A DNA stretch of 64,000 nucleotides from Calothrix sp. PCC 7716 (GTDB taxonomy: Bacteria > Cyanobacteriota > Cyanobacteriia > Cyanobacteriales > Nostocaceae), in assembly GCF_019977735.1 (NCBI RefSeq), contig NZ_AP025018.1:4526001-4590000 (forward strand), in the 5' to 3' direction. Below, in pieces: positions 1 to 8,399 of this stretch (its first letter is position 1; every line of letters starts with the position of its first letter). The notes below the pieces were generated by a model. That model worked only from the letters and a program-made list of their open reading frames with translations. It ran no database searches and was not told where the DNA came from. Both the position numbers and the translations under genes were made by a program.

Positions 1-89
1 ATGTTGATAACTGGAGATTAGTGTTTACTCCTATAGATGTTATGGAAGAGTTTTGTCCAAAATGCGAATATATTAAGTTACCCAGGTAG
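1..89 (+). CDS. C-terminal fragment of a gene that begins outside the window
   Basis: Frame 3 is open from the window edge to a TAG at 87-89. It gives a 28-residue tail ending in EEFCPKCEYIKLPR, with a CPKC pair that could be half of a zinc knuckle. The other two plus-strand frames stop within the first 21 bases. The piece is too short to name, and it could be chance coding. Confidence 0.35.
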   Translation, partial: VDNWRLVFTPIDVMEEFCPKCEYIKLPR

Positions 90-97
90 GTTAGACG

Positions 98-137
98 TCT
101 CGCCTGACTGCACAGGCAAGATGCCTATGCCACAATA
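98..137. repeat. Small interspersed hairpin repeat (GGCAAGATGCC family)
   Basis: The sequence TCTCGCCTG...CAGGCAAGATGCC...GCCACAA is a short imperfect inverted repeat. It resembles the element at 14589-14652 and the shorter one at 58936-58959, which share the GGGCAAGGATGCCCA core. It looks like a non-autonomous, MITE-like intergenic element lying between two genes. Confidence 0.4.
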
Positions 138-235
138 ATTGTAATATTTTATACAAAGACCAGAACTTAGCACCAATTAAAGATAATTAAAATCAGAATT
201 CTAAAGTCAAAAATTGAATTTACCTAACTGGCAAC

Positions 236-1786
236 TTACAGCGCATAGGTTTCTTGTTTCTCTACCTGTTTAAGCGCTGCGAGTTTTTGTCGTAGTTGTG
301 TTCGCACTTCATAGCGGTAATTAAAGAAGTGTTCACCAACACCTAATACTGTTAGATAATCGTAGACAAGACGGGGTTTGGAAAGCATCACTTGTAACAA
401 TTGCCACCAATAAAGTAACCTTGTGGAACGTACTAAACCCTGGCGCCAGCAGATAGCGCTAAACATACGAATTTCATGCCAAGTTATAGGACGGTTAGTT
501 TTACCTCGCCAACCGTTCATCATCATAAAGTGGCGGAATGTACGTTTTAAATAAGGCATTGGTTCGTAAATGTTCCAAAAAGCATCTATGTACTCTTCGG
601 TAATTTCTTCCACGGGACGTGTTGGTACAAAATTCATTATTGCACCTTGGTGAAATGTTCCTAACCCGTCAACGAGGCGCCCTTCTTTTTGTAAACGGTT
701 CCACATTGCGGTGTTTTGTAGAGCTTGCAGCAAGCTAAACTGCCCTTGAGGAATACCAGTTTCTTCAATAAACTCGCTAATACGCTGACCTGCACCTGGA
801 CGTTCGTTATCAAAACCCATAATAAACCCAGACATAATCTGTAATCCCATCCGCGTAATTTTGTGACAGGACTCTATTAAGTCATTGCGGGTATTTTGGT
901 TTTTGTGAATGCCTAAAAGACTATCGGTATCAGGTGTTTCGATACCCATAAACACCATCGTAAACCCAGCTTTCACCATCAACTCTATTAACTCGTCGTC
1001 CTCTGCCAAATTCAACGAAGCTTCCGTTAACAGAATAAACGGGTAGTTATGTTCTTCCATCCACGGAATAAGTGCTTGTAAAAATATCTTGGCATTGCGC
1101 TTGTTGCCGATAAAATTATCATCGACGATAAATACATATCGGCGCCAGCCTAAATCATACAGAACTTGCAATTCCCGTAACATCTGTTCAGGTTTTTTGG
1201 TACGTGGTTTACGTCCATACAAGTTAATAATGTCGCAAAATTCACATTGAAATGGGCATCCACGGGAAAATTGCACCGTCATTGCCAAATACGCATCTAA
1301 GTCAAGTAAATCAAATCGTGCAATTGGTGTTTGAGTGACATCCGGTTTTTCGCTTGCTCTAAAAATACCGCTTTCATCACCTCTTGCTAGCGCTTCCAAA
1401 AACATTGGAATAGTACATTCGCCTTCATCTAAAATTAGATAGTGGGCGCCATACGTTAAAGGAAATTCTGGTACAGATGTTGGGAAAGGACCACCAACTG
1501 CAACTTTTTTACCCAAAGCAACACCTTTTTGAATCAACTCAGAAAAATCTTGCTTCTGAATAATCATTGCAGAAATGATAACAATGTCGCACCACACCCA
1601 ATCATCATCAGTTTCTAAACGAACATTGCGGTCTACAAATCTAATTTCCCAATCCTTGGGCAACATTGCCGCTACTGTTATAATTCCCAATGGTGAATTC
1701 GTTGAGCATAAATTAGCCAAGTTGAGCGTTTCTTGGTAAGACCAAAAAGAATTTGGCATTATAGGCCAGAGAAGTAAAGCTTTCAT
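236..1786 (-). CDS. B12-binding domain radical SAM protein
   Basis: This 516-residue protein has an N-terminal cobalamin-binding-like Rossmann region (about 1-140, including VGGPFPTSVPEF near 97-108). A radical SAM core follows, with the iron-sulfur motif CPFQCEFC (C177, C181, C184). The C-terminal third matches the extension I associate with DUF4070. Family members use S-adenosylmethionine radicals, often with methylcobalamin, to methylate or rearrange unactivated carbons. The hopanoid 2-methylase HpnP belongs to the same broad group, but nothing nearby (no hpn or shc genes) supports that name. The gene stands alone, reads leftwards, and the window gives no substrate clue. Family assignment is firm; the reaction is unknown. 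Confidence 0.85.
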   Translation of the reverse strand: MKALLLWPIMPNSFWSYQETLNLANLCSTNSPLGIITVAAMLPKDWEIRFVDRNVRLETDDDWVWCDIVIISAMIIQKQDFSELIQKGVALGKKVAVGGPFPTSVPEFPLTYGAHYLILDEGECTIPMFLEALARGDESGIFRASEKPDVTQTPIARFDLLDLDAYLAMTVQFSRGCPFQCEFCDIINLYGRKPRTKKPEQMLRELQVLYDLGWRRYVFIVDDNFIGNKRNAKIFLQALIPWMEEHNYPFILLTEASLNLAEDDELIELMVKAGFTMVFMGIETPDTDSLLGIHKNQNTRNDLIESCHKITRMGLQIMSGFIMGFDNERPGAGQRISEFIEETGIPQGQFSLLQALQNTAMWNRLQKEGRLVDGLGTFHQGAIMNFVPTRPVEEITEEYIDAFWNIYEPMPYLKRTFRHFMMMNGWRGKTNRPITWHEIRMFSAICWRQGLVRSTRLLYWWQLLQVMLSKPRLVYDYLTVLGVGEHFFNYRYEVRTQLRQKLAALKQVEKQETYAL

Positions 1787-2194
1787 ACTACATACTCCGG
1801 AGTATCAAAAATACTTACCCTTCACCTTACTGCTAACGTGGCTAACAAGAATTTAAGTTTTATATAGTTTTGTGAATAAAATTTCGTATTCTAAAGACCT
1901 GGCGAGTAAAAAGGTAGTGGAATTTTAACATAATAAGCTTTTACTATATAATTTTTACATACTTAAGTGCCAATAAATACGTTTATAGTTAATTTTGGCA
2001 CCGAATGATTGTTCGTTGCATTTTAGACATAGTTAATTATAATATCTGACTCAAACACTACAAAATTTCTTGCTTGCAAGAAGATAAGATTGCCGAGTAC
2101 TAATAGTTTCATGACTTAGGTGACGCTAACCAATGACCAAACAATTGCGAATTGGATATGCTACGTTTTTACTAGCAACAACAAAAGCACTGAA
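1787..2194. other. Gene-free AT-rich stretch
   Basis: No frame looks coding here. Upstream of the radical SAM gene the sequence is AT-rich with no clear promoter. The only notable feature is a short plus-strand reading frame from ATG at about 2133 that stops just before the small ORF at 2195. Confidence 0.4.
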
Positions 2195-2290
2195 ATGATT
2201 AAACACTTAATCAGAGGCGCCATCGTGTTAGCATTATTACACTTTTCCAGTATAATATTAAAAATGCCTAGTGCGGTGTATGCTATATGA
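2195..2290 (+). pseudogene. Signal-peptide-like 31-residue ORF, possible remnant of a secreted protein
   Basis: ATG at 2195 opens a 31-codon frame ending at TGA 2288-2290. The peptide starts MIKHLIRG, continues with a hydrophobic core (AIVLALLHFSSIILKM) and ends PSAVYAI. That is the layout of a Sec signal peptide with an AVYA-type cleavage site. No mature domain follows. It may be the 5' remnant of an exported protein or a genuine small membrane peptide. An overlapping minus-strand ORF looks like a shadow. Confidence 0.3.
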
Positions 2291-2372
2291 TAAAAAAAGT
2301 AATCGTTAAAACAATCAATGGTAGGTAATATACCAAAGCTTTTGTACCTTGATAACCAGCATACCATCAAGA

Positions 2373-3179
2373 CTACGCTCGCAAAGGAATCAAAACAGGC
2401 GTTAGGTGTTCTTGAATGCCATGCATGAGAATCGCACTACAACCCAATTTGTAAGCAAACTCAATCGAATGTCCTGCTCCTAAAGCATCATAAAATCCAA
2501 CTGCAAATTCAATAGCTGCTTTATCACCAATTGCTTTATTCATACCAATAACATAGTTAATATGTTGGGCAATTACAAGAGCTTGTACCTCCGAGTAACA
2601 ACCATTCAATACTACACAATCAATTTGGTCTTTAAATAGTGCAAATAAACTAGCTAGCGCTTCTCCACTTACTAATTTAGGTTCTCCCATTTCATTCTCA
2701 AAAACTAAACCTTCTTCTCCTGCACCATGTCCCGAAAAGTGAATAATATTAGGTTTAAAATCTAATATTGCTCGTTGAACGTCTCTAGGACGTACTGTCA
2801 ACTTTTGCTCCAGTTCAAAATGGTCACGCATTTGGGAGTATCGCAGTCCTTCTGTAATATCTCGCAATTCTTCATTTAAACGTACAGGCGCCGTACCTTT
2901 TGGGTTGCTAGCTAAAAATAATACTTTTTTAATGCCAGTATTTTCATGAGATGATATAGAAACAGGAGTTTTCGTTGGAACTACTGATGGTCTTGTTTGT
3001 AACTTTTCAATCTCGCGTGCAACCTCTTGAATTTGACTTTGAATCTCCTTTATTTCCTGCTCTAACTGAAAACGAGTACCCGCATCAACCTTAATAATTT
3101 TTTCTCGCTGTAGAAATATAAGCTTATTCTGTAACAAATCGTAATTATCTTGTAGTTGTTTTAAAATATCAGGCGCCAT
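2373..3179 (-). CDS. EAD-CHAT domain protease, predicted effector of the conflict operon
   Basis: The 268-residue protein begins with a helical effector-associated domain (EAD, about 1-60; QLQDNYDLLQNKLIFLQREK). A Pro/Thr/Ser-rich linker follows, then a CHAT caspase-like peptidase domain from about 84. The catalytic dyad is visible as HFSGHG (H151) and LNGC (C194). CHAT proteases are typical executioners in bacterial immunity and death systems. The start at 3179 is chosen because AATAGGAGACT gives a good ribosome site eight bases upstream and because the EAD of the relatives starts here; an upstream in-frame ATG at 3227 is less likely. It is the last gene of the operon, 98 bases after the HExxH gene. 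Inference: it is recruited through EAD-EAD contact and cleaves cellular targets after activation. Confidence 0.85.
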   Translation of the reverse strand: MAPDILKQLQDNYDLLQNKLIFLQREKIIKVDAGTRFQLEQEIKEIQSQIQEVAREIEKLQTRPSVVPTKTPVSISSHENTGIKKVLFLASNPKGTAPVRLNEELRDITEGLRYSQMRDHFELEQKLTVRPRDVQRAILDFKPNIIHFSGHGAGEEGLVFENEMGEPKLVSGEALASLFALFKDQIDCVVLNGCYSEVQALVIAQHINYVIGMNKAIGDKAAIEFAVGFYDALGAGHSIEFAYKLGCSAILMHGIQEHLTPVLIPLRA

Positions 3180-3277
3180 CGTTGAGTCTCCTATTACTGA
3201 GTAACTAGGATACATGATAAAAGACAAGGCGAACGCAAAAATTACTAAATATATTTTTCAATATGATATAAAGTACA

Positions 3278-4591
3278 TTAAAAATTCCGTTTAATCCAGA
3301 AGCCAATACCCAGAGCAGCAAGTCCAGCAGAAGTTATGTACTTGCAGATCTGAACAAAAGGTGATTGGTCTCCACCGAACGTCTGGGGAGATAATGCCAC
3401 AAAACTAGTAAAGGAGAGAATTACAGCAAATGTATTAATTCCCCAGTTATTAACAAATACCCTTGATATATTGAAATCTTTAAAGCCGTAAACACCTATA
3501 GCAGCAAGTCCAGCAGAAGTTATATACTTGCAGATCTCAACAAAAGGCGCGCTGTCTCCACCGAACTCCTGGGGAGATAATGCCACAAAACTAGTAACAG
3601 ATAGAATTATGAGAGTAAAACCAATTACATAGCTTTTCCAGTTTTTGACAAATCCTCCTGATTTATTGAAAGACTTAGAGCAAATATCAAAACTAATTAG
3701 TCCAAATATAAAAGATGTTATATATTTACATACTTGAACCAAAGGAGCTTGGTCTCCACCGAAAGTTTCGGGAGATAATGCCACGAAGGTAATAAAGAAT
3801 AGAGTTATAAATAAAATTGTGCAAATTGTAATGGATATCAATTTCTTTATATATATATTCCAACTGAATCTAATCTGCTTAAGATTTGCTTTCAACTGTT
3901 TAGGTATAGGCAAGTTAACCCCTTCAACACAAATTTTTTTCTCTGTTGTAAGTAAGCTATCCAGTTGAGAAGAAGCTGACTCTAAATTACCACGAGCAAA
4001 TTGCTCCATCGCACAACCATACGTTAACAACGGTTGAAATTGAGCTAATGGTTCAGCCAATGTGTTAGTCAACGATGCTACTTGTATTATATTAAGGCTA
4101 TCACTTTCCTTTAGTTGTGAAAATGTTAACGCCAATTCACGAGCAACCTCGTTAGGACGTGTATATGCTAAAGCTGTCCACCTTTGAGTTTGGGCAAAAT
4201 TTTGAATATCGGGGTCGTCACTATAAAGTTGTTGATTCACATAGGCAAGTAAAAAATCTGATAGTTCATTAATTCTATGAAGTCCAAATTTTTCATCTCC
4301 TTTAAGCTGTTTTAATAGCTCATTACGTACAGCCAAATCTATCTCATAAAGTTCATGTCCTACCTCATGACACAAACTAGAAAGGAGTAAATCCGATACA
4401 GCTATCCAAGGAATGTTGAGAATTTGACCGTTAATATCTAATTGGAAATTAGCCCATAAACGATATAATAAATCTGGTGTAAGTGCCAATGGGAAAGCAG
4501 CATGGTAAGCTAAAAATAAGTGAGCTTTTCCAAAACGTCTCTCAAAAAATTTTATCCGTTGCTGGACAATCTCAGGTCTAATTCTACCCAT
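3278..4591 (-). CDS. HExxH putative metallopeptidase with three membrane repeats
   Basis: Residues 71-80 contain SSLCHEVGHE, a canonical HExxH zinc site (H75, E76, H79), in a helical N-terminal domain of about 240 residues. The C-terminal part (about 250-437) is hydrophobic. It carries three copies of a module built on FVALSP-x-x-FGGD followed by CKYIT (around 268-300, 333-372 and 396-432); the last two are very alike at DNA level as well. I do not recognise the repeat. The start at 4591 overlaps the stop of the vWA gene by eight bases, indicating translational coupling; an upstream in-frame start at 4648 would lie inside that gene. The third zinc ligand is not obvious, so activity is unproven. 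Context suggests a membrane-bound component of the MoxR/vWA system. Confidence 0.65.
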   Translation of the reverse strand: MGRIRPEIVQQRIKFFERRFGKAHLFLAYHAAFPLALTPDLLYRLWANFQLDINGQILNIPWIAVSDLLLSSLCHEVGHELYEIDLAVRNELLKQLKGDEKFGLHRINELSDFLLAYVNQQLYSDDPDIQNFAQTQRWTALAYTRPNEVARELALTFSQLKESDSLNIIQVASLTNTLAEPLAQFQPLLTYGCAMEQFARGNLESASSQLDSLLTTEKKICVEGVNLPIPKQLKANLKQIRFSWNIYIKKLISITICTILFITLFFITFVALSPETFGGDQAPLVQVCKYITSFIFGLISFDICSKSFNKSGGFVKNWKSYVIGFTLIILSVTSFVALSPQEFGGDSAPFVEICKYITSAGLAAIGVYGFKDFNISRVFVNNWGINTFAVILSFTSFVALSPQTFGGDQSPFVQICKYITSAGLAALGIGFWIKRNF

Positions 4592-5900
4592 ATTCTCTAC
4601 CCTGTAGCACATTAATGGCATTTTGCATACCTCGACGACTAACTTCAAACATCGGCGCCAAACGTGCTATATCCAAGGCAGTTGTTCCCGACCAACGCTC
4701 TTTTGGCACAGGATTTAACCAAGCAATATAACGTACTCGTTTCTGGAGCTTGCTAATAAATTCCCTAGTCAAATTAAATCGTTCTTCGCTATAACCACCA
4801 CGAGCAGCACCAGCATCACTAAAAATCAGAACTTCTGTTCTATCGGAGCCTTCATAGTTGAGTATATTAGAAATTAATTCTGCTTTTTGATGGCTAGGGT
4901 CATTATAAAGATAATCGCCTGGACAATTATGAAAGTAGTAAACACCAACTTTACCCAGATGCCTACCACCCAATAATGTTTCTTTAAACCGACGTGACAA
5001 TGCATGAAAAGGAACCATTGAGCCATCTTGGTCTATTAATAATAGTAATTCCACCTTATTAACCAGACGTGGTACAAACACAGGACTAAGCAGTAAACCC
5101 TGCCTTCCAATCTGCTCAACTGTTGCTTCTACATCTAACTCTGTCATTTGCCCTTCACGCATCATACGACGTAAATAGCGCCAATTATGCTTCATTTGTC
5201 GTTCAGTAACAGGAAATAAATTACCACTAAGAATAAAGCGATAATCTATAATCTTCTGATTTTTAATCATAGATTGCAATACTGCTTGAACTACTTGTAT
5301 TTCATCTTCTACTATTTGTGTTGATTCTAAAGGCATAGTAGATTTTACTATCTTTTTTTGTGCAATACGCTCTTCTCTATTACGCTTAAATATCTGTTGA
5401 TAAACCACATATATGGGTATTGAAGTTCCAATGAAAATCAATGCTAAATTAATTGAATTTATCATAACAACATCTTGATTTTGCACTGGCTGCTGAGGCG
5501 CCTTTTGTACCTGTTGCGTATCTACAAAAATAAATTTTAAAGCAAATCCAATTCCAATTATAATAAAAAATAAACTCGCATAATTCCAAAATTTATTAAA
5601 TTGATTCGGAAGTTTTTTAACGAAATTTTTATTATAAAATTTTTTCACTGATTTTTTGGAGTTAGAAGCAATATCCTCGCCACCGATAACTTCTTCAAAA
5701 TGAAACTCAAATAGTGCCTTTTCTTCGTTAGACTTTACCCACAAAGTCTGACACAACCTTTTCAAAGCAGCTTTATCCCTAATCCCAAACCCACCTTGTA
5801 AAGACTTTAAAACTAACTTATACTCATCAATGCCAAGAGGTAAACCAGCATCTTGTAACCTAGTAAATAGTTCCAGTAAAGGTAAATTACTAACGTCCAC
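4584..5900 (-). CDS. Membrane-anchored von Willebrand factor A domain protein, MoxR partner
   Basis: The 438-residue protein has a helical N-terminal domain (1-75), two probable membrane segments (about 106-126 and 147-167), a basic cytosolic linker, and a vWA domain from about 284 (VELLLLIDQDGSMVPFHA). The metal-ion-dependent adhesion motif DxSxS reads D290-Q-D-G-S294, so the first serine is replaced by aspartate. The second metal-loop region is FSDAGAARGG. vWA proteins commonly pair with MoxR AAA+ ATPases, and this one overlaps the upstream MoxR gene by 11 bases and the downstream HExxH gene by eight. It is probably the adaptor linking ATP-driven remodelling to the membrane effector. Confidence 0.8.
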   Translation of the reverse strand: MDVSNLPLLELFTRLQDAGLPLGIDEYKLVLKSLQGGFGIRDKAALKRLCQTLWVKSNEEKALFEFHFEEVIGGEDIASNSKKSVKKFYNKNFVKKLPNQFNKFWNYASLFFIIIGIGFALKFIFVDTQQVQKAPQQPVQNQDVVMINSINLALIFIGTSIPIYVVYQQIFKRNREERIAQKKIVKSTMPLESTQIVEDEIQVVQAVLQSMIKNQKIIDYRFILSGNLFPVTERQMKHNWRYLRRMMREGQMTELDVEATVEQIGRQGLLLSPVFVPRLVNKVELLLLIDQDGSMVPFHALSRRFKETLLGGRHLGKVGVYYFHNCPGDYLYNDPSHQKAELISNILNYEGSDRTEVLIFSDAGAARGGYSEERFNLTREFISKLQKRVRYIAWLNPVPKERWSGTTALDIARLAPMFEVSRRGMQNAINVLQGREYG

Positions 5901-6822
5901 GACTCCCCCTCAAATAACGCACATGGTCTTCCCAAGTCTTCAACAAAACCCCCGCATAAGGTAACTTCCCATCCAACTTTCTCAAAACCTCATCTTCAGG
6001 ATACTTTCGCAACACCCGAAACCAATCAATCAACTCGCTAGTACTAACTTTCTTCCCCGCTTCCCCTTTATCCTTCCCCATATCATCACGCAACTGTAAA
6101 AATCTTGCCACAGCTTTATCTATTAAAACTTGCGGCGCCGCAGGAAAGTGACTATTAACAATTTCGACCAACTTTGGAATACTAGGAAACTCAACATAAT
6201 GAAACAAACATCTCCGCAAAAAAGCATCAGGTAAATCTTTCTCATCATTACTAGTAATAAAAACTATCGGTGGAGCTTTTGCTTGAATACTTTCCCCAGT
6301 TTCATCAACAATAAACCGTTGCTCATCAAGTTCCAACAGCAAATCATTCGGAAAATCAATATCAGCCTTATCAATTTCGTCAATTAACACCACCGTGCGT
6401 TGCGTATTCTGAAACGCGCGTCCCAAAGCTCCCCACTGTACATAAGAAGCCGGGTCACTAATGCGTGGTATATCCTCATCCTTAATCACCCTTCCTGTCG
6501 CAGCAAGTTGAGCATCCCTCAATCTACTCACAGCATCAAAAGTATAAAGACCATCCTTCGCACGAGTAGTAGACTTAATATACCAAGCTTCTAACGGTAA
6601 ACCCAACTCATAGGCAACAGCGCGTGCCAACCGAGTTTTACCGCATCCCGGTTCACCCTTCAGTAACAGCGGACGCTCCAAATAAATCGCTAAATTTACC
6701 GCCTCAATTAACTCCTCATAAGGTAAATAAGGATACATTAATTGCCCCGAAGCATCCCTTTCACCCAATTGCGGCTGTACCTTACCCGTATACTCAAATT
6801 GCTTAGTCACAGTTTTAACCAC
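5890..6822 (-). CDS. MoxR-family AAA+ ATPase
   Basis: The 310-residue ATPase has Walker A GEPGCGKT (56-63), Walker B VVLIDEIDKA, and the downstream arginine-rich segment DAFLRRCLFHY expected of a MoxR-type AAA+ ring protein. These ATPases remodel or activate client proteins, usually through a vWA partner. Here that partner is encoded immediately downstream with an 11-base overlap. The gene starts inside the last 16 bases of the inactive STAND gene, so all three are likely translated in a coupled way. Within the predicted conflict system this is the only protein with an intact P-loop, so it is the likely energy source. Confidence 0.9.
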   Translation of the reverse strand: MVKTVTKQFEYTGKVQPQLGERDASGQLMYPYLPYEELIEAVNLAIYLERPLLLKGEPGCGKTRLARAVAYELGLPLEAWYIKSTTRAKDGLYTFDAVSRLRDAQLAATGRVIKDEDIPRISDPASYVQWGALGRAFQNTQRTVVLIDEIDKADIDFPNDLLLELDEQRFIVDETGESIQAKAPPIVFITSNDEKDLPDAFLRRCLFHYVEFPSIPKLVEIVNSHFPAAPQVLIDKAVARFLQLRDDMGKDKGEAGKKVSTSELIDWFRVLRKYPEDEVLRKLDGKLPYAGVLLKTWEDHVRYLRGSRGR

Positions 6823-7784
6823 CTATCCTTAGCTTCATACCAATTACACTCACAGCGGTCGCATATTTCCGAAAACGCCAACTCAGGAATACCATTATCA
6901 CTATTTTCTAAAATTTCTTGTATTAGCTCATCCTTTCGACTAATTACATCAATAAGAGGTAACTTATCAAATTCCATCTCCACCACATCCAACCACTTAT
7001 CCAACTCATCCTCACAAAAAGGATTAATAACAGGTAACTTCACAGGCGCCCTAGCTTCCCAATTTGGCTCAATTTTCTCAACAAATAAAGTCTCGCGTGT
7101 TCCCACACAACCCTCATAATCTACCAAAAACATTAAAAGACTATATTTTCTCATGGAGGGCGCCGACTCTCGTGCTTGCATCGCCAACGGTAGCCAAAAC
7201 TCCTGAATCAACTGCTGTAAATAATTTTCCGGCATACAATCAACATCATGAAAAATCAGAACAACATTTTGTGTTTGCCACCATTGATAAACACAATCAA
7301 TTATGGACGTTGGAGAATTTTGTCTCCGTAAACCACAACGTCCCCCCAACTCGCGCCAAAGCGTAAAAATATCGATTCTACGTCCAATACGATGAAGCTC
7401 AACAGGTAGAACCTTACTACTAGTAGCATTATTAATATGTTGACTAACCAAACGATTCAACAGCCAACGCTGCCCACAATCAGGAGAACCGTGAATCAGA
7501 AACGCACCAATCGACTGCTCTCTAATAAACCTTCTAAACGCTAAAATCTGACTCCCATAGCCCAACTTAAGTAACGCTTTATACAACTCATGACTATTAA
7601 CCGTACAACTAATACTTTCAATCTGCTGCCTAATAGTTTCCCGTTCTGCCGAAGCCTCTTCAATTTCCTTACCAAGCTGAAACAGTACCAAAGGGTTTGC
7701 CTCAGTAAACTTCTTACCCTTGAGAAACAAAATCTTCTCGTCGAGCAGTTCAAGTAGTTTAACCAATTCCTCACGTTGATTCAT
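6807..7784 (-). CDS. EAD plus inactive STAND-like NTPase protein
   Basis: From ATG 7784 the protein has 325 residues. Residues 1-58 form the same helical EAD as in the CHAT protein (LLDEKILFLKGKK, then LFQLGKEIEE). An NTPase-like domain follows with a broken Walker A: HGSPDCGQRW has Gln-Arg where Lys-Ser/Thr should be. The Walker B region VVLIFHDVD is partly kept. This matches the iSTAND proteins described with EADs. A GTG at 7829 would add 15 residues, but the homologous EADs begin at the ATG, and a possible -10 (TATAGA, 7846-7851) would leave almost no leader for the GTG. First gene of the operon, overlapping MoxR by 16 bases. Probable sensor or adaptor. Confidence 0.7.
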   Translation of the reverse strand: MNQREELVKLLELLDEKILFLKGKKFTEANPLVLFQLGKEIEEASAERETIRQQIESISCTVNSHELYKALLKLGYGSQILAFRRFIREQSIGAFLIHGSPDCGQRWLLNRLVSQHINNATSSKVLPVELHRIGRRIDIFTLWRELGGRCGLRRQNSPTSIIDCVYQWWQTQNVVLIFHDVDCMPENYLQQLIQEFWLPLAMQARESAPSMRKYSLLMFLVDYEGCVGTRETLFVEKIEPNWEARAPVKLPVINPFCEDELDKWLDVVEMEFDKLPLIDVISRKDELIQEILENSDNGIPELAFSEICDRCECNWYEAKDRWLKL

Positions 7785-8135
7785 GTAACTGTAAACACAT
7801 GGATTAACAGATAGTTCCCGTAAAGACACCTCAAGTTAGCTTGATTCTATACCAGCTACACTAACAGCACACCCCATTATAGATTTATACCAAAATTACT
7901 TACTCTCTAAAATACGCATCTTAGTATTTATCGCTACAAATTGAACACAAACATAATAATAGGAGTGCAATCTTAAATCCACAGCCACGCAACCTAAAAA
8001 ATCTTACGCTTATTATTAAAGCACCAGTTGAACCAAAAAATATTTAGAACAAATTATCCATATAGAATTTAATAACTAATTGTGAATATTACGTAAAATC
8101 TAGTATCCTATTCCCTCAGTAAGAGGAACTAGCTC
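7785..8135. promoter_or_regulatory. Divergent intergenic region between the conflict operon and the EAD-only gene
   Basis: About 350 AT-rich bases separate two genes that both encode the same EAD and point away from each other. A TATAGA hexamer on the minus strand at 7846-7851 could be a -10 element, but no convincing -35 lies 17 bases upstream. On the plus strand AGAGGA gives the EAD-only gene a good ribosome site eight bases before its ATG. Shared regulation is plausible but not shown. Confidence 0.35.
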
Positions 8136-8399
8136 ATGACTGATAAGCAAATAAAGCCAGACATACGCAAGCAATTGCGTGAGAATTACGAGCAGCTACA
8201 AAGCAAAATTTTATACCTGGAGAATAAAAAAATAAAGAATTCTGACCCAAGTAGAGGTTTTCAATTAGATGAGGAAATTAAAGAGCTTAATGTAAAACTT
8301 TATGAAGTGGAAACTCAGATTAAAAATTTTGATACATTAACTGAAATAGGCTTCACCTCCAATGCTCAATACCTCGCTCTAATCCTCGACGTTCGGTAG
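8136..8399 (+). CDS. Stand-alone effector-associated domain protein, probably truncated
   Basis: Residues 1-68 are a clear third copy of the EAD (KQLRENYEQLQSKILYLENK and FQLDEEIKELNVKLYEVE) found in the CHAT and iSTAND proteins. After about residue 71 the frame runs antisense through an unrelated minus-strand gene remnant (8359-8460), so the last 15 residues are probably not native. The original protein likely had a C-terminal effector or NTPase domain that has been lost. Alternatively an EAD-only protein could still act as a competitor or bridge in the assembly. RBS AGAGGA is well placed. Confidence 0.6.
   Translation: MTDKQIKPDIRKQLRENYEQLQSKILYLENKKIKNSDPSRGFQLDEEIKELNVKLYEVETQIKNFDTLTEIGFTSNAQYLALILDVR

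Noticed and set aside
236-1786. HpnP hopanoid methylase
   Set aside because: The domain layout fits many B12 radical SAM proteins, and no hopanoid genes are nearby.
2161-2370. 69-residue minus-strand ORF
   Set aside because: No family resemblance, and it overlaps the signal-peptide-like frame on the plus strand; probably a shadow.
6400-7366. Several plus-strand ORFs opposite the MoxR and iSTAND genes
   Set aside because: They are antisense to well-supported genes and show no domain pattern.
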